64,000 bases of DNA, taken from Cuneatibacter sp. NSJ-177 (GTDB taxonomy: Bacteria; Bacillota; Clostridia; Lachnospirales; Lachnospiraceae). Within the stretch, counting starts at the first letter, position 1, and every line of letters starts with the position of its first letter. The stretch is from NCBI RefSeq assembly GCF_022867805.1, contig NZ_JALIFO010000004.1, positions 45,549 to 109,548 on the forward strand. Direction: 5' to 3'. The position numbers and the translations under genes are program-made. The notes beneath the pieces are model-generated. The model made no database searches and had not been told where the DNA came from. It saw only the letters and a list, made by a program, of their open reading frames with translations. Below, in pieces: positions 25,178 to 33,349 of the stretch.

Positions 25178-26665
25178 TTATTTCTCTCCGGCGTTCCGGT
25201 TTAAATCTTGATAGCGCTTCTTCATCTCATCGGAAGACCAAAGCGAAGCATTGTGAATCCCCGCCTTTTCCGGATCAAATACCGGGTTGAGGCCGGCCTT
25301 TTTCTGACGTTCGAAATCGTCGATTGCCTTTTTCACAATGCCGGAAAGCAGAAGCAGGCAGATCAGGTTGGTCCAGCACATAAAACCGGTTCCGATATCA
25401 TTCATGGCCCATACCAGGCCGCCCGACTTCACCGAGCCGAACAGTACCATCCCCAGGAAAATCACCTTTAACGCCAGGAACAAGGGTTTTGCTTTTTCTC
25501 TTTTCTCGTCGCTCATGAAGAAGACGGCATTCGTCTCGCCGATGTAATAAGCCGCCATCAGGGAGGTAAAGGAGAAGAAGAACAGAGCGATGGCCACGAA
25601 GGCGCTGCCCAGATTGCCGAACACCGTGCTAGCCGCAGCCTGCGCCCAGGAAGCTCCGGCCGCCACGCTGCCCATGCCGTTAAACAGCACTTCGCCGGTG
25701 GCCTCGCTGGTTACATTGTAGCAGCCCGTCACCAAAACCATCAGTGCGGTGGCCGTGCAGACCAGCAGAGTATCGACGTAGACGGAAACGCCCTGAACCA
25801 TTCCCTGCTTGATCGGGTGAGAAACCTCAGCCGCAGCAGCGGATTGGGGAGCGGTGCCCATACCGGCGCTGCATGAGTTCACACCGCGCTTTACCCCCCA
25901 GACAATGGCGGAGCCGACGATTCCGCCGAACACGGCGTTTACGCCGAACGCGCTGGAGAAAATCAGGCCAAAGGTGGCCGGTACCTGGGTAATGTTCGCG
26001 CCCAGAACGATCAGGACCATGACGATGTAAGCCACCGACATGAAGGGAACCACATACTGAGAAACCGTTGCGATCCGCTTTACATTGCCAAAGATGATGA
26101 AAGCCATCAAAACCACGATGATCAGGCCGCCCGCCCAGGTCGGGATATGGAATGCGTTATCCAGGGAAGTGGTGATCGCGTTGGCATGGACGCCGGGGAT
26201 CAAAAGCAGATTTCCCACTGCACAGAAAATAGCGAACAGGACAGCCATCCACTTCTGACCTAAAGCCTTTTCCATGTAGAAGGCGGGGCCCCCGCGGTAC
26301 TCGCCCATCTTCTTTTCTTTGTAAATCTGAGCTAAGGTACACTCTGCCAGAGAGGTTCCGGCTCCGAAAAATGCCAGGATCCACATCCAGAAGACGGCGC
26401 CGGGTCCTCCGACTGCGATCGCCGTAACGACGCCGACGATATTACCGGTGCCGATCCGCCCTGCCAGGGCCATAGAAAACGCCTGAAAGGGAGATACTCC
26501 CGCGGCGCTGGTGTTTTTCTCCACCACCAGCTTGATGGATGTCTTGAAATAGCGGAGCCAGAAAAACCGGGTCCGCACCGCAAAGAAAACTCCGACAAAC
26601 AGACACAGGACGATCATGGCATTTCCCCACAGAAATCCACTGACCGTGCTTACAAATTGTTCCAT
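25178..26665 (-). CDS. AGCS-family sodium:amino acid symporter
   Basis: The 495-residue membrane protein belongs to the alanine/glycine:cation symporter family. It has the sodium/amino-acid signature GRIGTGNIVGVVTAIAVGGPGAVFWMW, GGPAFYMEKALG, GVKRGVNSCSAGMGTAPQSAAAAEVSHP and SLMAAYYIGETNAVFF. It would import an amino acid with sodium. Cotranscription with a PatB-like C-S lyase suggests a sulfur amino acid, but family members mostly carry alanine, glycine or glutamine. The ribosome site is GATAGGAGG. Confidence 0.95.
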   Translation of the reverse strand: MEQFVSTVSGFLWGNAMIVLCLFVGVFFAVRTRFFWLRYFKTSIKLVVEKNTSAAGVSPFQAFSMALAGRIGTGNIVGVVTAIAVGGPGAVFWMWILAFFGAGTSLAECTLAQIYKEKKMGEYRGGPAFYMEKALGQKWMAVLFAIFCAVGNLLLIPGVHANAITTSLDNAFHIPTWAGGLIIVVLMAFIIFGNVKRIATVSQYVVPFMSVAYIVMVLIVLGANITQVPATFGLIFSSAFGVNAVFGGIVGSAIVWGVKRGVNSCSAGMGTAPQSAAAAEVSHPIKQGMVQGVSVYVDTLLVCTATALMVLVTGCYNVTSEATGEVLFNGMGSVAAGASWAQAAASTVFGNLGSAFVAIALFFFSFTSLMAAYYIGETNAVFFMSDEKREKAKPLFLALKVIFLGMVLFGSVKSGGLVWAMNDIGTGFMCWTNLICLLLLSGIVKKAIDDFERQKKAGLNPVFDPEKAGIHNASLWSSDEMKKRYQDLNRNAGEK

Positions 26666-26712
26666 AGATTTTTCCTCCTATCTCTTATGGATTTGTTGAT
26701 ATCTCTTTATAT

Positions 26713-26729
26713 AGCAATTCCTGTGCCAA
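26713..26729 (-). promoter_or_regulatory. Sigma-54 promoter for AGCS symporter and C-S lyase
   Basis: The minus strand reads TTGGCACAGGAATTGCT, matching the -24/-12 consensus TGGCAC-N5-TTGC exactly with the required ten bases between GG and GC. The predicted start is about 37 bases before the symporter ATG. The gene directly upstream encodes a sigma-54 activator. Confidence 0.85.
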
Positions 26730-26748
26730 CTTTTTTAAAATGAAAGAG

Positions 26749-26764
26749 CCGCGTTTTTTCGCGG
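26749..26764 (-). terminator. Small hairpin CCGCG-A6-CGCGG between activator gene and sigma-54 promoter
   Basis: A perfect 5-bp GC arm pair flanks six A residues on the minus strand, 20 bases upstream of the sigma-54 element. It could weakly end the activator transcript (CTCTTTCATTTT follows) or be an activator binding site, given its position. Confidence 0.4.
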
Positions 26765-26825
26765 TTTTTCTTCCTTTCCCGCCACGCCGCTCTTGCAATA
26801 TGGGGGAATTCCTCACCCCTTTTAT

Positions 26826-28865
26826 TTATTGGGTTTCCAAATACCCCTTTAGCATCTCGGCCGTCTCTCTTCCCCTGGGGGTCAGCACCGTGCCGCCGCG
26901 CCCGCGAGACATCTCCAGCATTCCAAACTGTTCCAGTTCCCGCAGGATCCCCCTCAGCTTGGCCTCTGTGCAGCCCACTTCTTTCAGCGCCGGTTCCTCC
27001 CCCAGGCTCCTTCGCCCTGCCGTCTGTCCTCGCTCCGTCCTCAGGCGGATCTGCTCCAACACCAGCAGGGAAAGAGACGCCTCCTGTTTGGTGTGCAGAA
27101 TATAAGTTAAAAATGCTTCCGGCAGAGCATTTTTCGGCAATGCCGCCGCCTCTTCCTGTTCAAACAGCGAATCCAAATCCTTTCGGGTAATCTTCTCCTG
27201 ATTCCAGTTGGCAAAATATTCTACGCAATTTCTCAGCTCCCGGATATTTCCCTCCCAACAGGTTGCCTGGAGGAACTTTAGCGCTTCTGGCGAAAACTGA
27301 TAGGAACACCCCAGCTGGCGTTTAAAGTTCTCGATCAAAAGAGGAATATCCTCCGGCCGTTCCCGCAAAGCCGGAAGTTTCAGCGGAATTACATTCAGGC
27401 GGTAATACAGATCCCTCCGGAAGGTCCCCTGCTCCAGCTGCTGGCGCAGGTTCCGGTTGGTCGCGGCAATGATCCGCACATCCACATCCACGACGCAGTC
27501 TCCTCCAATCCGCATGATCTCCCTTTCCTGGAGGACTCGGAGCAGCCTCGTCTGCAGATGAATCGGCATCTCGCCAATCTCGTCCAAAAACAGAGTTCCG
27601 GTATCCGCCTGCTCAAAAAGCCCCCGCTTCCCGCCCCGAACCGCCCCGGTAAAAGCCCCTTCCTCATAGCCAAACAATTCGCTTTCCAAAAGAGATTCCG
27701 GCAAAGACGCGCAGTTTAATCCGACAAAAGGGCGGTCTTTCCGGGAGGACGCGTTATGGATCGCCTGCGCCAGAAGTTCCTTTCCGGTCCCGCTCTCCCC
27801 GCTGATCAAAATAGAAGATTCCGACTTTGCATTTTTTTCCGCCAGGCTGATCAGCGACTTCATCCGCTCCGACTGGGTGATGATGTCGGGAAACCAATAT
27901 TTCGCCGTATAGCCCCGGCCCGGCACATGCCGTTTCGTTTTGATTTCCTGCGCGTATTCCACGGTCATATAATTTAAAACGCTGTCTTGCTGAAACCGTT
28001 CCAGATAAAGTTGAATCAGCACCTCTTTTCCCTGAATGGAATAGCGCTTCTTCTTCCCCGGCTTCATATTCATGACAGACTGCCGCATTTCCTCCTTGGG
28101 AAACAGCCGCAGGACTTCCTCCCCGACCATCTCCTCCCCCTGAATCCCAAAAATCTCTTTTGCGAGAGAATTATAGGTTTTGATCTTACCGTCCCCGCTG
28201 AAGGCAATCAGCCCGCGCCCCTCCGCCTCCTCCTCTTTTCCGTCTGGGCTGTTTACATACTGGAAGGTGGATCCATAATTGGCCGGGATAATTTCCCGGC
28301 AATACTGCCGGACGGCCGGGGAATTAAACAAAAAACCCAGATCCAGTGTCAGGAGAATATAGACGATCGTGGCGATATCGATCTGACGTTTTCCGATCTC
28401 AACAATCTTTTTGACGTATGGCGGAACACTCCAGCGCTCTCCGGGCGAGACGGCGATCTCCACTTTCTCCCGAACCTCGGAATAAGGAGCATAGGGAATC
28501 AGCTCTACATTTTGAATCCCCAAATGATAAAGCTGTTCCACGCACTGTAAGCTGAGGTTCATATTGACGTTGACCAACAGAGCCCTGGTGCCTTTCGGCA
28601 AGGCCTGGATTGCTTCATACCCTTTCCGTGAAATCGTCAGATTGGCGCGGACAATCCGGGTGCCGGGGAGGACCTGTTTCCGGGCAATCCGAAACATGTC
28701 GTCGCTGGATACCAACACCAGATCCTCGCAAATATCGGTATAGACCGAGCCATCTTCCATACAGTATCCTTTTATATCCACATAGCCCTTCAGGATTTTA
28801 TCAAATAAATTCCAGTAGTCTTTCAGGGCGGCTTTGGAGTAGGCAACGATTGCTAATGTTTTCAT
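26826..28865 (-). CDS. Sigma-54-dependent enhancer-binding regulator (PrpR-like sensor, AAA+)
   Basis: The 679-residue protein has three parts. A PrpR_N-like receptor covers about 1-190, and a PAS-like segment about 220-320 includes IAFSGDGKIKTYNSLAKEIFG. The AAA+ domain (about 340-575) has GESGTGKE, the sigma-54 contact loop GAFTGA, FLDEIGEMP and R-finger region YRLNVIPL. The C-terminus lacks the usual Fis helix-turn-helix and instead looks like a winged helix (LKEVGCTEAKLRGILRELEQFG). ATG 28865 follows AAAGGACGG. Good sigma-54 promoters flank it, so it probably activates the CapA-like, symporter and lyase genes in response to a small organic molecule. Confidence 0.9.
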   Translation of the reverse strand: MKTLAIVAYSKAALKDYWNLFDKILKGYVDIKGYCMEDGSVYTDICEDLVLVSSDDMFRIARKQVLPGTRIVRANLTISRKGYEAIQALPKGTRALLVNVNMNLSLQCVEQLYHLGIQNVELIPYAPYSEVREKVEIAVSPGERWSVPPYVKKIVEIGKRQIDIATIVYILLTLDLGFLFNSPAVRQYCREIIPANYGSTFQYVNSPDGKEEEAEGRGLIAFSGDGKIKTYNSLAKEIFGIQGEEMVGEEVLRLFPKEEMRQSVMNMKPGKKKRYSIQGKEVLIQLYLERFQQDSVLNYMTVEYAQEIKTKRHVPGRGYTAKYWFPDIITQSERMKSLISLAEKNAKSESSILISGESGTGKELLAQAIHNASSRKDRPFVGLNCASLPESLLESELFGYEEGAFTGAVRGGKRGLFEQADTGTLFLDEIGEMPIHLQTRLLRVLQEREIMRIGGDCVVDVDVRIIAATNRNLRQQLEQGTFRRDLYYRLNVIPLKLPALRERPEDIPLLIENFKRQLGCSYQFSPEALKFLQATCWEGNIRELRNCVEYFANWNQEKITRKDLDSLFEQEEAAALPKNALPEAFLTYILHTKQEASLSLLVLEQIRLRTERGQTAGRRSLGEEPALKEVGCTEAKLRGILRELEQFGMLEMSRGRGGTVLTPRGRETAEMLKGYLETQ

Positions 28866-28938
28866 TTGTTTCCGTCCTTTCTGCTGATGGAAAGAGAAGC
28901 CTTTTTTCAGGGCCGCAGCATCTTTCCCTGACGCAAAC

Positions 28939-28972
28939 GGCATCTGGCGCATGTCTCCATGCGCCAGATGCC
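28939..28972 (-). other. 15-bp perfect stem-loop between CapA-like and activator genes
   Basis: Positions 28939-28953 and 28958-28972 are perfect complements around a 4-base loop. On the minus strand the loop is GAGA, a GNRA tetraloop. No T tract follows, so it is more likely an RNA processing or stabilising element, or a protein-binding palindrome, than a terminator. Confidence 0.6.
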
Positions 28973-29002
28973 GGTCACACCTACCGCGAATGATCCATTT
29001 GC

Positions 29003-30328
29003 CTATTGAAATGTAATCATACCGGTTTTCTTATTATAAGCAAATTCTGTTCCATAAGGCTCGCTGCGGCGCGCCATTTCTTCTGCAATATGCTCCGCTG
29101 CTTCATCGCTGGCCACGAAAGGCAGGCCCCGCTTAATCGGATTGTCCCGCTGCATATCAATATCAATGGGGAGCAGCTCATACTTTGTCTCGCCGGTTTC
29201 ATCGTCTATGTCCACAACAACGATAAAATGTTCCGAGAACCGCCGTTCCGCATAAAATCCCTTCCAGCTGCCATCTTCAAACTTGGCGCGGAAGCTGTGC
29301 AGATCCGAGGGGTAGGCATCCACAGGAAGATGGTATGTATGGTACATCTCCGGCGATACCATGGAGTTTCCCGCCTCAAATTCCATCACCGTGCTTCCGA
29401 GATCATAGAAGATCGGCTTACCCTTGTAGACCTCCATGCCTCTGGGGTAATGAGCGCCATGGCTCACAAAAACGCTGGCCCCCGCATCAATCGCCTTATG
29501 GGCATACTCTTCCAGGAACTCCGGTGAAAAATCAGAATACCAGTTTTCATTCTTTCCTTCGTGGGAATGCACGCTGGCGATCACATAATCGGACCGGCGC
29601 GCAGCGTCCCGGATGCTGCGCAGCAAAGCGTCCTCGTCCTCTTCATTCGTATAGGTCTTTACCTCTGCACGCTCTCCCTGCTCGATATAGAGATAATGCT
29701 CCATGGCCGATCCCAGTTTAAAGCTTGTCTCTCCCTGAGGGGCCCAAGTTTCCACACGTCCTGTCTCGTCCATGCTCTCCCTGGTTCCCCATGCCTGGTC
29801 AATCGCTTTCAGCTGCTCAAACTGCTCTTTCGTTACATAATAGGTATGACCCCACCGGAGAGGCGCCAGCCCCGGCCGCGCCACCGTATCCGCACTGGCA
29901 TCCGCGCCCAGGGCGCGGTCCGACCACGTAGACGAAGCCGCCACCACACTGACGCGCCCTTTGGCAGTATCCAGGAACTTGGCTTTCCTGGCATCCGACA
30001 AATTTCTGCCAACGCCGCACGGCTCGATATCCCTTGCTTCCGCCTCCTCGATCGTATCCAAGCAGCCGCGCCAGCCATAGTCCACCGTATGATTATTGGC
30101 GAAATTCACCAGTTTAATATTCAGATCCACAAACTCGTTTAATGTCACCGGATGCACCGAGGTCAAATACATCGTAAATCCAGGCGGCGTATCCTGACGC
30201 GGCGTACTGAACTCTGCATTGGCAAACACAGCGTCCGCGCCCTTTAACAATTCCACAATCTTAGGATCAATCCGATCCATCAGATGACGGCTGGAAAACA
30301 AGAAATCTCCGCAAAGTACAACTCTCAT
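29003..30328 (-). CDS. CapA-family metallophosphatase-like protein
   Basis: The 441-residue protein is of the poly-gamma-glutamate CapA type, a calcineurin-like fold: VLCGDFLFS near the start, DAVFANAEF, LVNFANNHTVDYG, VIASVHSHEG and VFVSHGAHYPRGMEV. These Asp/Asn/His residues would bind two metals. There is no signal peptide or anchor, so it is probably cytoplasmic, unlike capsule CapA. It lies behind a sigma-54 element and precedes the activator gene. It may act in amino-acid or polyglutamate turnover; the reaction is not known. The ribosome site is AAAGGATGA. Confidence 0.85.
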   Translation of the reverse strand: MRVVLCGDFLFSSRHLMDRIDPKIVELLKGADAVFANAEFSTPRQDTPPGFTMYLTSVHPVTLNEFVDLNIKLVNFANNHTVDYGWRGCLDTIEEAEARDIEPCGVGRNLSDARKAKFLDTAKGRVSVVAASSTWSDRALGADASADTVARPGLAPLRWGHTYYVTKEQFEQLKAIDQAWGTRESMDETGRVETWAPQGETSFKLGSAMEHYLYIEQGERAEVKTYTNEEDEDALLRSIRDAARRSDYVIASVHSHEGKNENWYSDFSPEFLEEYAHKAIDAGASVFVSHGAHYPRGMEVYKGKPIFYDLGSTVMEFEAGNSMVSPEMYHTYHLPVDAYPSDLHSFRAKFEDGSWKGFYAERRFSEHFIVVVDIDDETGETKYELLPIDIDMQRDNPIKRGLPFVASDEAAEHIAEEMARRSEPYGTEFAYNKKTGMITFQ

Positions 30329-30427
30329 AAATTATATCATCCTTTCTATCTTTATACTATGCCTAAGTTTTTATTCCTCAGGCTCCCCTGCTGAAACGGG
30401 GGCATACCTTTTATTGTGATATGTAAC

Positions 30428-30443
30428 GCATATTTCGTGCCAA
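30428..30443 (-). promoter_or_regulatory. Sigma-54 promoter for CapA-like gene
   Basis: The minus strand reads TTGGCACGAAATATGC. The -24 box is perfect and the -12 GC is at the required ten-base distance, with one deviation (ATGC for TTGC). The leader to the ATG at 30328 is about 90 bases and can fold a GCCTGAG/CTTAGGC hairpin. Confidence 0.7.
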
Positions 30444-30488
30444 TTCTATCGCCCTTGATTTTCCGTAATTTCCGGAACCCGCCACCTT

Positions 30489-31274
30489 TTATCGGGTTAT
30501 GCCTCCGCCCTTTCTCCGTCCCAAATGCCCCATTTTCTCAGAGATTTCGTCTGCGCCTTCCATTACAAGACTGGCGTATTCCATCACATCCTCTGGAAAA
30601 CGAAAATCCGGGGTAGAAATCGCAAGACAGCCCTCCAGCTTTCCATCTGCATTAAAAATGGGGGCGGCTGCACAGCCGCAATGGCGGTCCCAAGGTCCAT
30701 CCTTGGAGGAGAAGCCCCGCTGCCGGACCCGCATAATCTTGTCTCTCAGAGACGCCACATCCACCCCTGGCTCCGCCTCCAAAATCTGCTGGAACAGCCT
30801 TTCCCTCTTCTCTTCCGGGCAATAGGCCAAAAGAACCCGGCCCGTACAGCCGACCCAGAGCTTATCCCGTACACCGATCTCCGAAGCCATCCGGATTTTC
30901 TGAGGGCTGTCCACCTGCTCCACACAGACCCGATGAATGCCGTCCCGCACAAAAATATGGACGGTCTCCTGCGTTTCCCGATTGATCCGCTCCATAACAG
31001 GAAGTCCGACGCGCCGAAGCCCGGCATTATTTCTAACCAACGCTCCGAGATAATAGATCCTGTGCCCAAGACGATATTTTCCATTCTCCTCATTTTTCAA
31101 AAGAAAATCCTTTTTCAGAAGAGTGCTAAGAAAACGGGATGCCGTCGAAGTGGTCCAGCCCATCTTCCGTGCGATCTCCACATGGGCCAGCTCCTGCTCC
31201 TCCGTACTAAAAAGCAGCAGCACATCCAAAGCTTTCTCCACGCTTTTTATATACTTCTTCTCCTCATCCCCCAT
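30489..31274 (-). CDS. IclR-family transcriptional regulator
   Basis: The 261-residue regulator has an N-terminal winged helix (SVEKALDVLLLFS, HVEIARKMGWTTSTASRFLSTLLKKDFL) and a C-terminal effector domain (VWVGCTGRVLLAYCP-like segment, RQRGFSSKDGPW, CAAAPIFNADGKLEGCLAIS). The effector is usually a small organic acid. The start at 31274 is chosen because GGAAGGGA precedes it and the family begins there; the longer frame is low-complexity. It follows TRAP system 2 on the same strand, so it probably controls that transporter. A paralogue lies at 46298. Confidence 0.92.
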   Translation of the reverse strand: MGDEEKKYIKSVEKALDVLLLFSTEEQELAHVEIARKMGWTTSTASRFLSTLLKKDFLLKNEENGKYRLGHRIYYLGALVRNNAGLRRVGLPVMERINRETQETVHIFVRDGIHRVCVEQVDSPQKIRMASEIGVRDKLWVGCTGRVLLAYCPEEKRERLFQQILEAEPGVDVASLRDKIMRVRQRGFSSKDGPWDRHCGCAAAPIFNADGKLEGCLAISTPDFRFPEDVMEYASLVMEGADEISEKMGHLGRRKGGGITR

Positions 31275-31463
31275 CCGAAAAATCCCTTCCACCAAAATTC
31301 CTTTTCCAACAACAAAACCACCCCCGCCTTCCCAAAAACATGCCAAGGCAACAGGCACCCCAAGTGAAGAACAGCAAGCCTTTCCTCTCTCCCCCAATCA
31401 CACCCGCCCGCCTAGCATCTACAATCATCTGGCAAAAAGCGTGCCCAAGGGGGAGGGGAGCGC

Positions 31464-31510
31464 GAGGGGGGGACCTGCGGGCATCGCAACTCTGAGCTGG
31501 TCCCCCCCTC
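31464..31510 (-). terminator. GC-rich 12-bp inverted repeat after TRAP system 2
   Basis: GAGGGGGGGACC (31464-31475) and GGTCCCCCCCTC (31499-31510) are perfect complements with a 23-base loop, placed directly after the dctM stop codon. No T tract follows at once. Probably the end of the TRAP transcript or a partial barrier before the IclR gene. Confidence 0.5.
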
Positions 31511-31513
31511 GTA

Positions 31514-32785
31514 TCACTTCAGCAGATTCGGCAAGATCAAACTCAACGGCGGTACATAAGAGATCACCAATAGATCCACCACCAAAAGCCCAATATACGG
31601 CAAGATCGGCTTCACAATCTCCTCATACTTAATCCCCGCCACCTGAGACGAGACGAACAAATTCACTGCAAACGGCGGCGTAATCGCGCCGATCGAGAAG
31701 TTAATGACCATAATGATACCGAAATGAATCGGGTCGATGCCAAGAGCAACCGCCGCGGGCATCAAAATCGGAGCCAGAATGATCATGCCAGGACCGGGAT
31801 CGAAGAACATGCCCACGATAAACAGGAAAATGTTAATCATGATCAGGAACAGATATTTGTTTCCGGCAATGCCGATAAACCACTCCGCCACCTTGTTGGG
31901 GATCTGCGCGGACGTCAGCACATAAGCAAACAGATCGGCCGTGGAAAGCACCAGCATGATGACCGCCACCAGGATCGCGGCTTCCGCAAAGGTTGCCATC
32001 AGCTTCTTCCAAGTCAGTTCCTTGTAAATTACAAAACCTACCAAAATCGCATAAGCCACGGCTACGGCCGAAGCCTCAGTGGCGGTGAAAAAGCCGCCGT
32101 AGATACCGCCGAGAATAATAACCGGCATAAACAAGGCCCAGATGGCATCCTTAAAACTTTTTCCTCTTTCTTTCCAGGTGTGCTTCTTGTCCCCGGTGTA
32201 ACCCTTTTTCCGGCAGACATACCAGGCATAGAGGATCTCCGTCAGGCCCAGCAGGATCCCCGGAACCACACCGGCCACAAACATGTCGGTGATCGAAACA
32301 TTGGTGGCCACGCAGTAAAGGATCATGGAGATACTGGGCGGTATGATGACCGCCAACCCGGCCGCCGAAGCCTGGGTTGCCGCGGAAAAGCGGACGTCAT
32401 AGCCTCTCTTTACCATGCTGGGGATCATGATGGAGCCGATGGCCGCGGCAGTCGCAGCGGCTGAACCGCTGAGGGCGCCAAAAAACATACAGGAAATAAT
32501 CAATATCGTAGCCAGGCCACCATGGTAATGGCCGACCATCGAGCTGACAAAGTCCACGATTCGTTTGGAAATCCCGGTGCTCTCCATCAAGGCTCCCGCC
32601 AGGATAAAAAAGGGAATTGCCAGCAGGGTAAAGGAATTCAACCCGGTAAAAAACCGCTGCGCCACCAGTCCGGCCGGCATATTCATGCCCAGGATGGTGA
32701 TCGAGGAGGCAAGCCCCAGGGAGACCGCCACCGGAACGGTCAGGAGAAAGAGAACAAACATTACGATAAACATTACAACGATCAT
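31514..32785 (-). CDS. dctM: TRAP transporter large permease (DctM), system 2
   Basis: The 423-residue multispanning subunit has motifs GSAAATAAAIGSIMIPSMVKRGYD, GLAVIIPPSISMILY, FTATEASAVAVAYAI and FDPGPGMIILAP, typical of sodium-driven TRAP transporters. It overlaps dctQ by four bases (ATGA), which ensures equal synthesis. It is the last transporter gene of this P-Q-M operon. The substrate is not evident; an IclR regulator follows. Confidence 0.95.
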   Translation of the reverse strand: MIVVMFIVMFVLFLLTVPVAVSLGLASSITILGMNMPAGLVAQRFFTGLNSFTLLAIPFFILAGALMESTGISKRIVDFVSSMVGHYHGGLATILIISCMFFGALSGSAAATAAAIGSIMIPSMVKRGYDVRFSAATQASAAGLAVIIPPSISMILYCVATNVSITDMFVAGVVPGILLGLTEILYAWYVCRKKGYTGDKKHTWKERGKSFKDAIWALFMPVIILGGIYGGFFTATEASAVAVAYAILVGFVIYKELTWKKLMATFAEAAILVAVIMLVLSTADLFAYVLTSAQIPNKVAEWFIGIAGNKYLFLIMINIFLFIVGMFFDPGPGMIILAPILMPAAVALGIDPIHFGIIMVINFSIGAITPPFAVNLFVSSQVAGIKYEEIVKPILPYIGLLVVDLLVISYVPPLSLILPNLLK

Positions 32786-33279
32786 ACCTTTGCCGCCTCC
32801 TTATCCTGAATCGTTAATTCAAAAATATTGGCAAACATATTCAAAGCCATGAACACGCTCCCGACCGGGATCGCCAGATACGGGATTGCCATGGAAATTT
32901 TCAACGCTGCGGACAGTGACTTATAGTTCACCATCATAGCGGATGCGCCGCAGTATACGGTCAGAACCGCAAAGCCAAGGCTGATCACGGCGGCGACCCA
33001 ATAAAAACGGTGCAGCCCTTTGTCCGACATTTTCGCCAGCATCGGGAGGACCTCCATCCGAATCAGGCGGCCGGAACGGGCAGCCAGCCCTGCACCCAGA
33101 TACACGATATAGATGATCAGGAACCGGCAGAGCTCATCACTCCAGGGAACGGAAAAATGGGTAAAGTTGCGGACAATCACCTGCAAAAACGCCGCCAGGA
33201 ACATCACCACAAACATTGCGATTACGATCACCCGGATTACCTTGTTAACCGCATCCACGATTTTAATGTAAAGCGACAT
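32782..33279 (-). CDS. dctQ: TRAP transporter small permease (DctQ), system 2
   Basis: The 165-residue, four-helix protein has the DctQ hallmark FSVPWSDELCRFLIIYIVYLGAG. ATG 33279 follows GAGGAGGTTT; the longer frame to 33381 overlaps a stem-loop and is rejected. It sits 70 bases after dctP with a stem-loop between and overlaps dctM by four bases. The Trp-Ser-Glu/Asp-Glu motif is shared by all four DctQ proteins in this window. Confidence 0.93.
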   Translation of the reverse strand: MSLYIKIVDAVNKVIRVIVIAMFVVMFLAAFLQVIVRNFTHFSVPWSDELCRFLIIYIVYLGAGLAARSGRLIRMEVLPMLAKMSDKGLHRFYWVAAVISLGFAVLTVYCGASAMMVNYKSLSAALKISMAIPYLAIPVGSVFMALNMFANIFELTIQDKEAAKV

Positions 33280-33302
33280 TGCCAAACCTCCTCTCCAGTC
33301 AG

Positions 33303-33337
33303 AAAGGGAGCGGCCGGAAAACCGTCCCGCTCCCTTT
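33303..33337 (-). other. Stem-loop between dctP and dctQ of TRAP system 2
   Basis: AAAGGGAGCGG (33303-33313) and CCGCTCCCTTT (33327-33337) form a perfect 11-bp stem. On the minus strand only three T follow. It may stabilise the dctP message or end part of the transcripts so that binding protein exceeds membrane subunits. Confidence 0.6.
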
Positions 33338-33349
33338 TCATTTTCGTAT

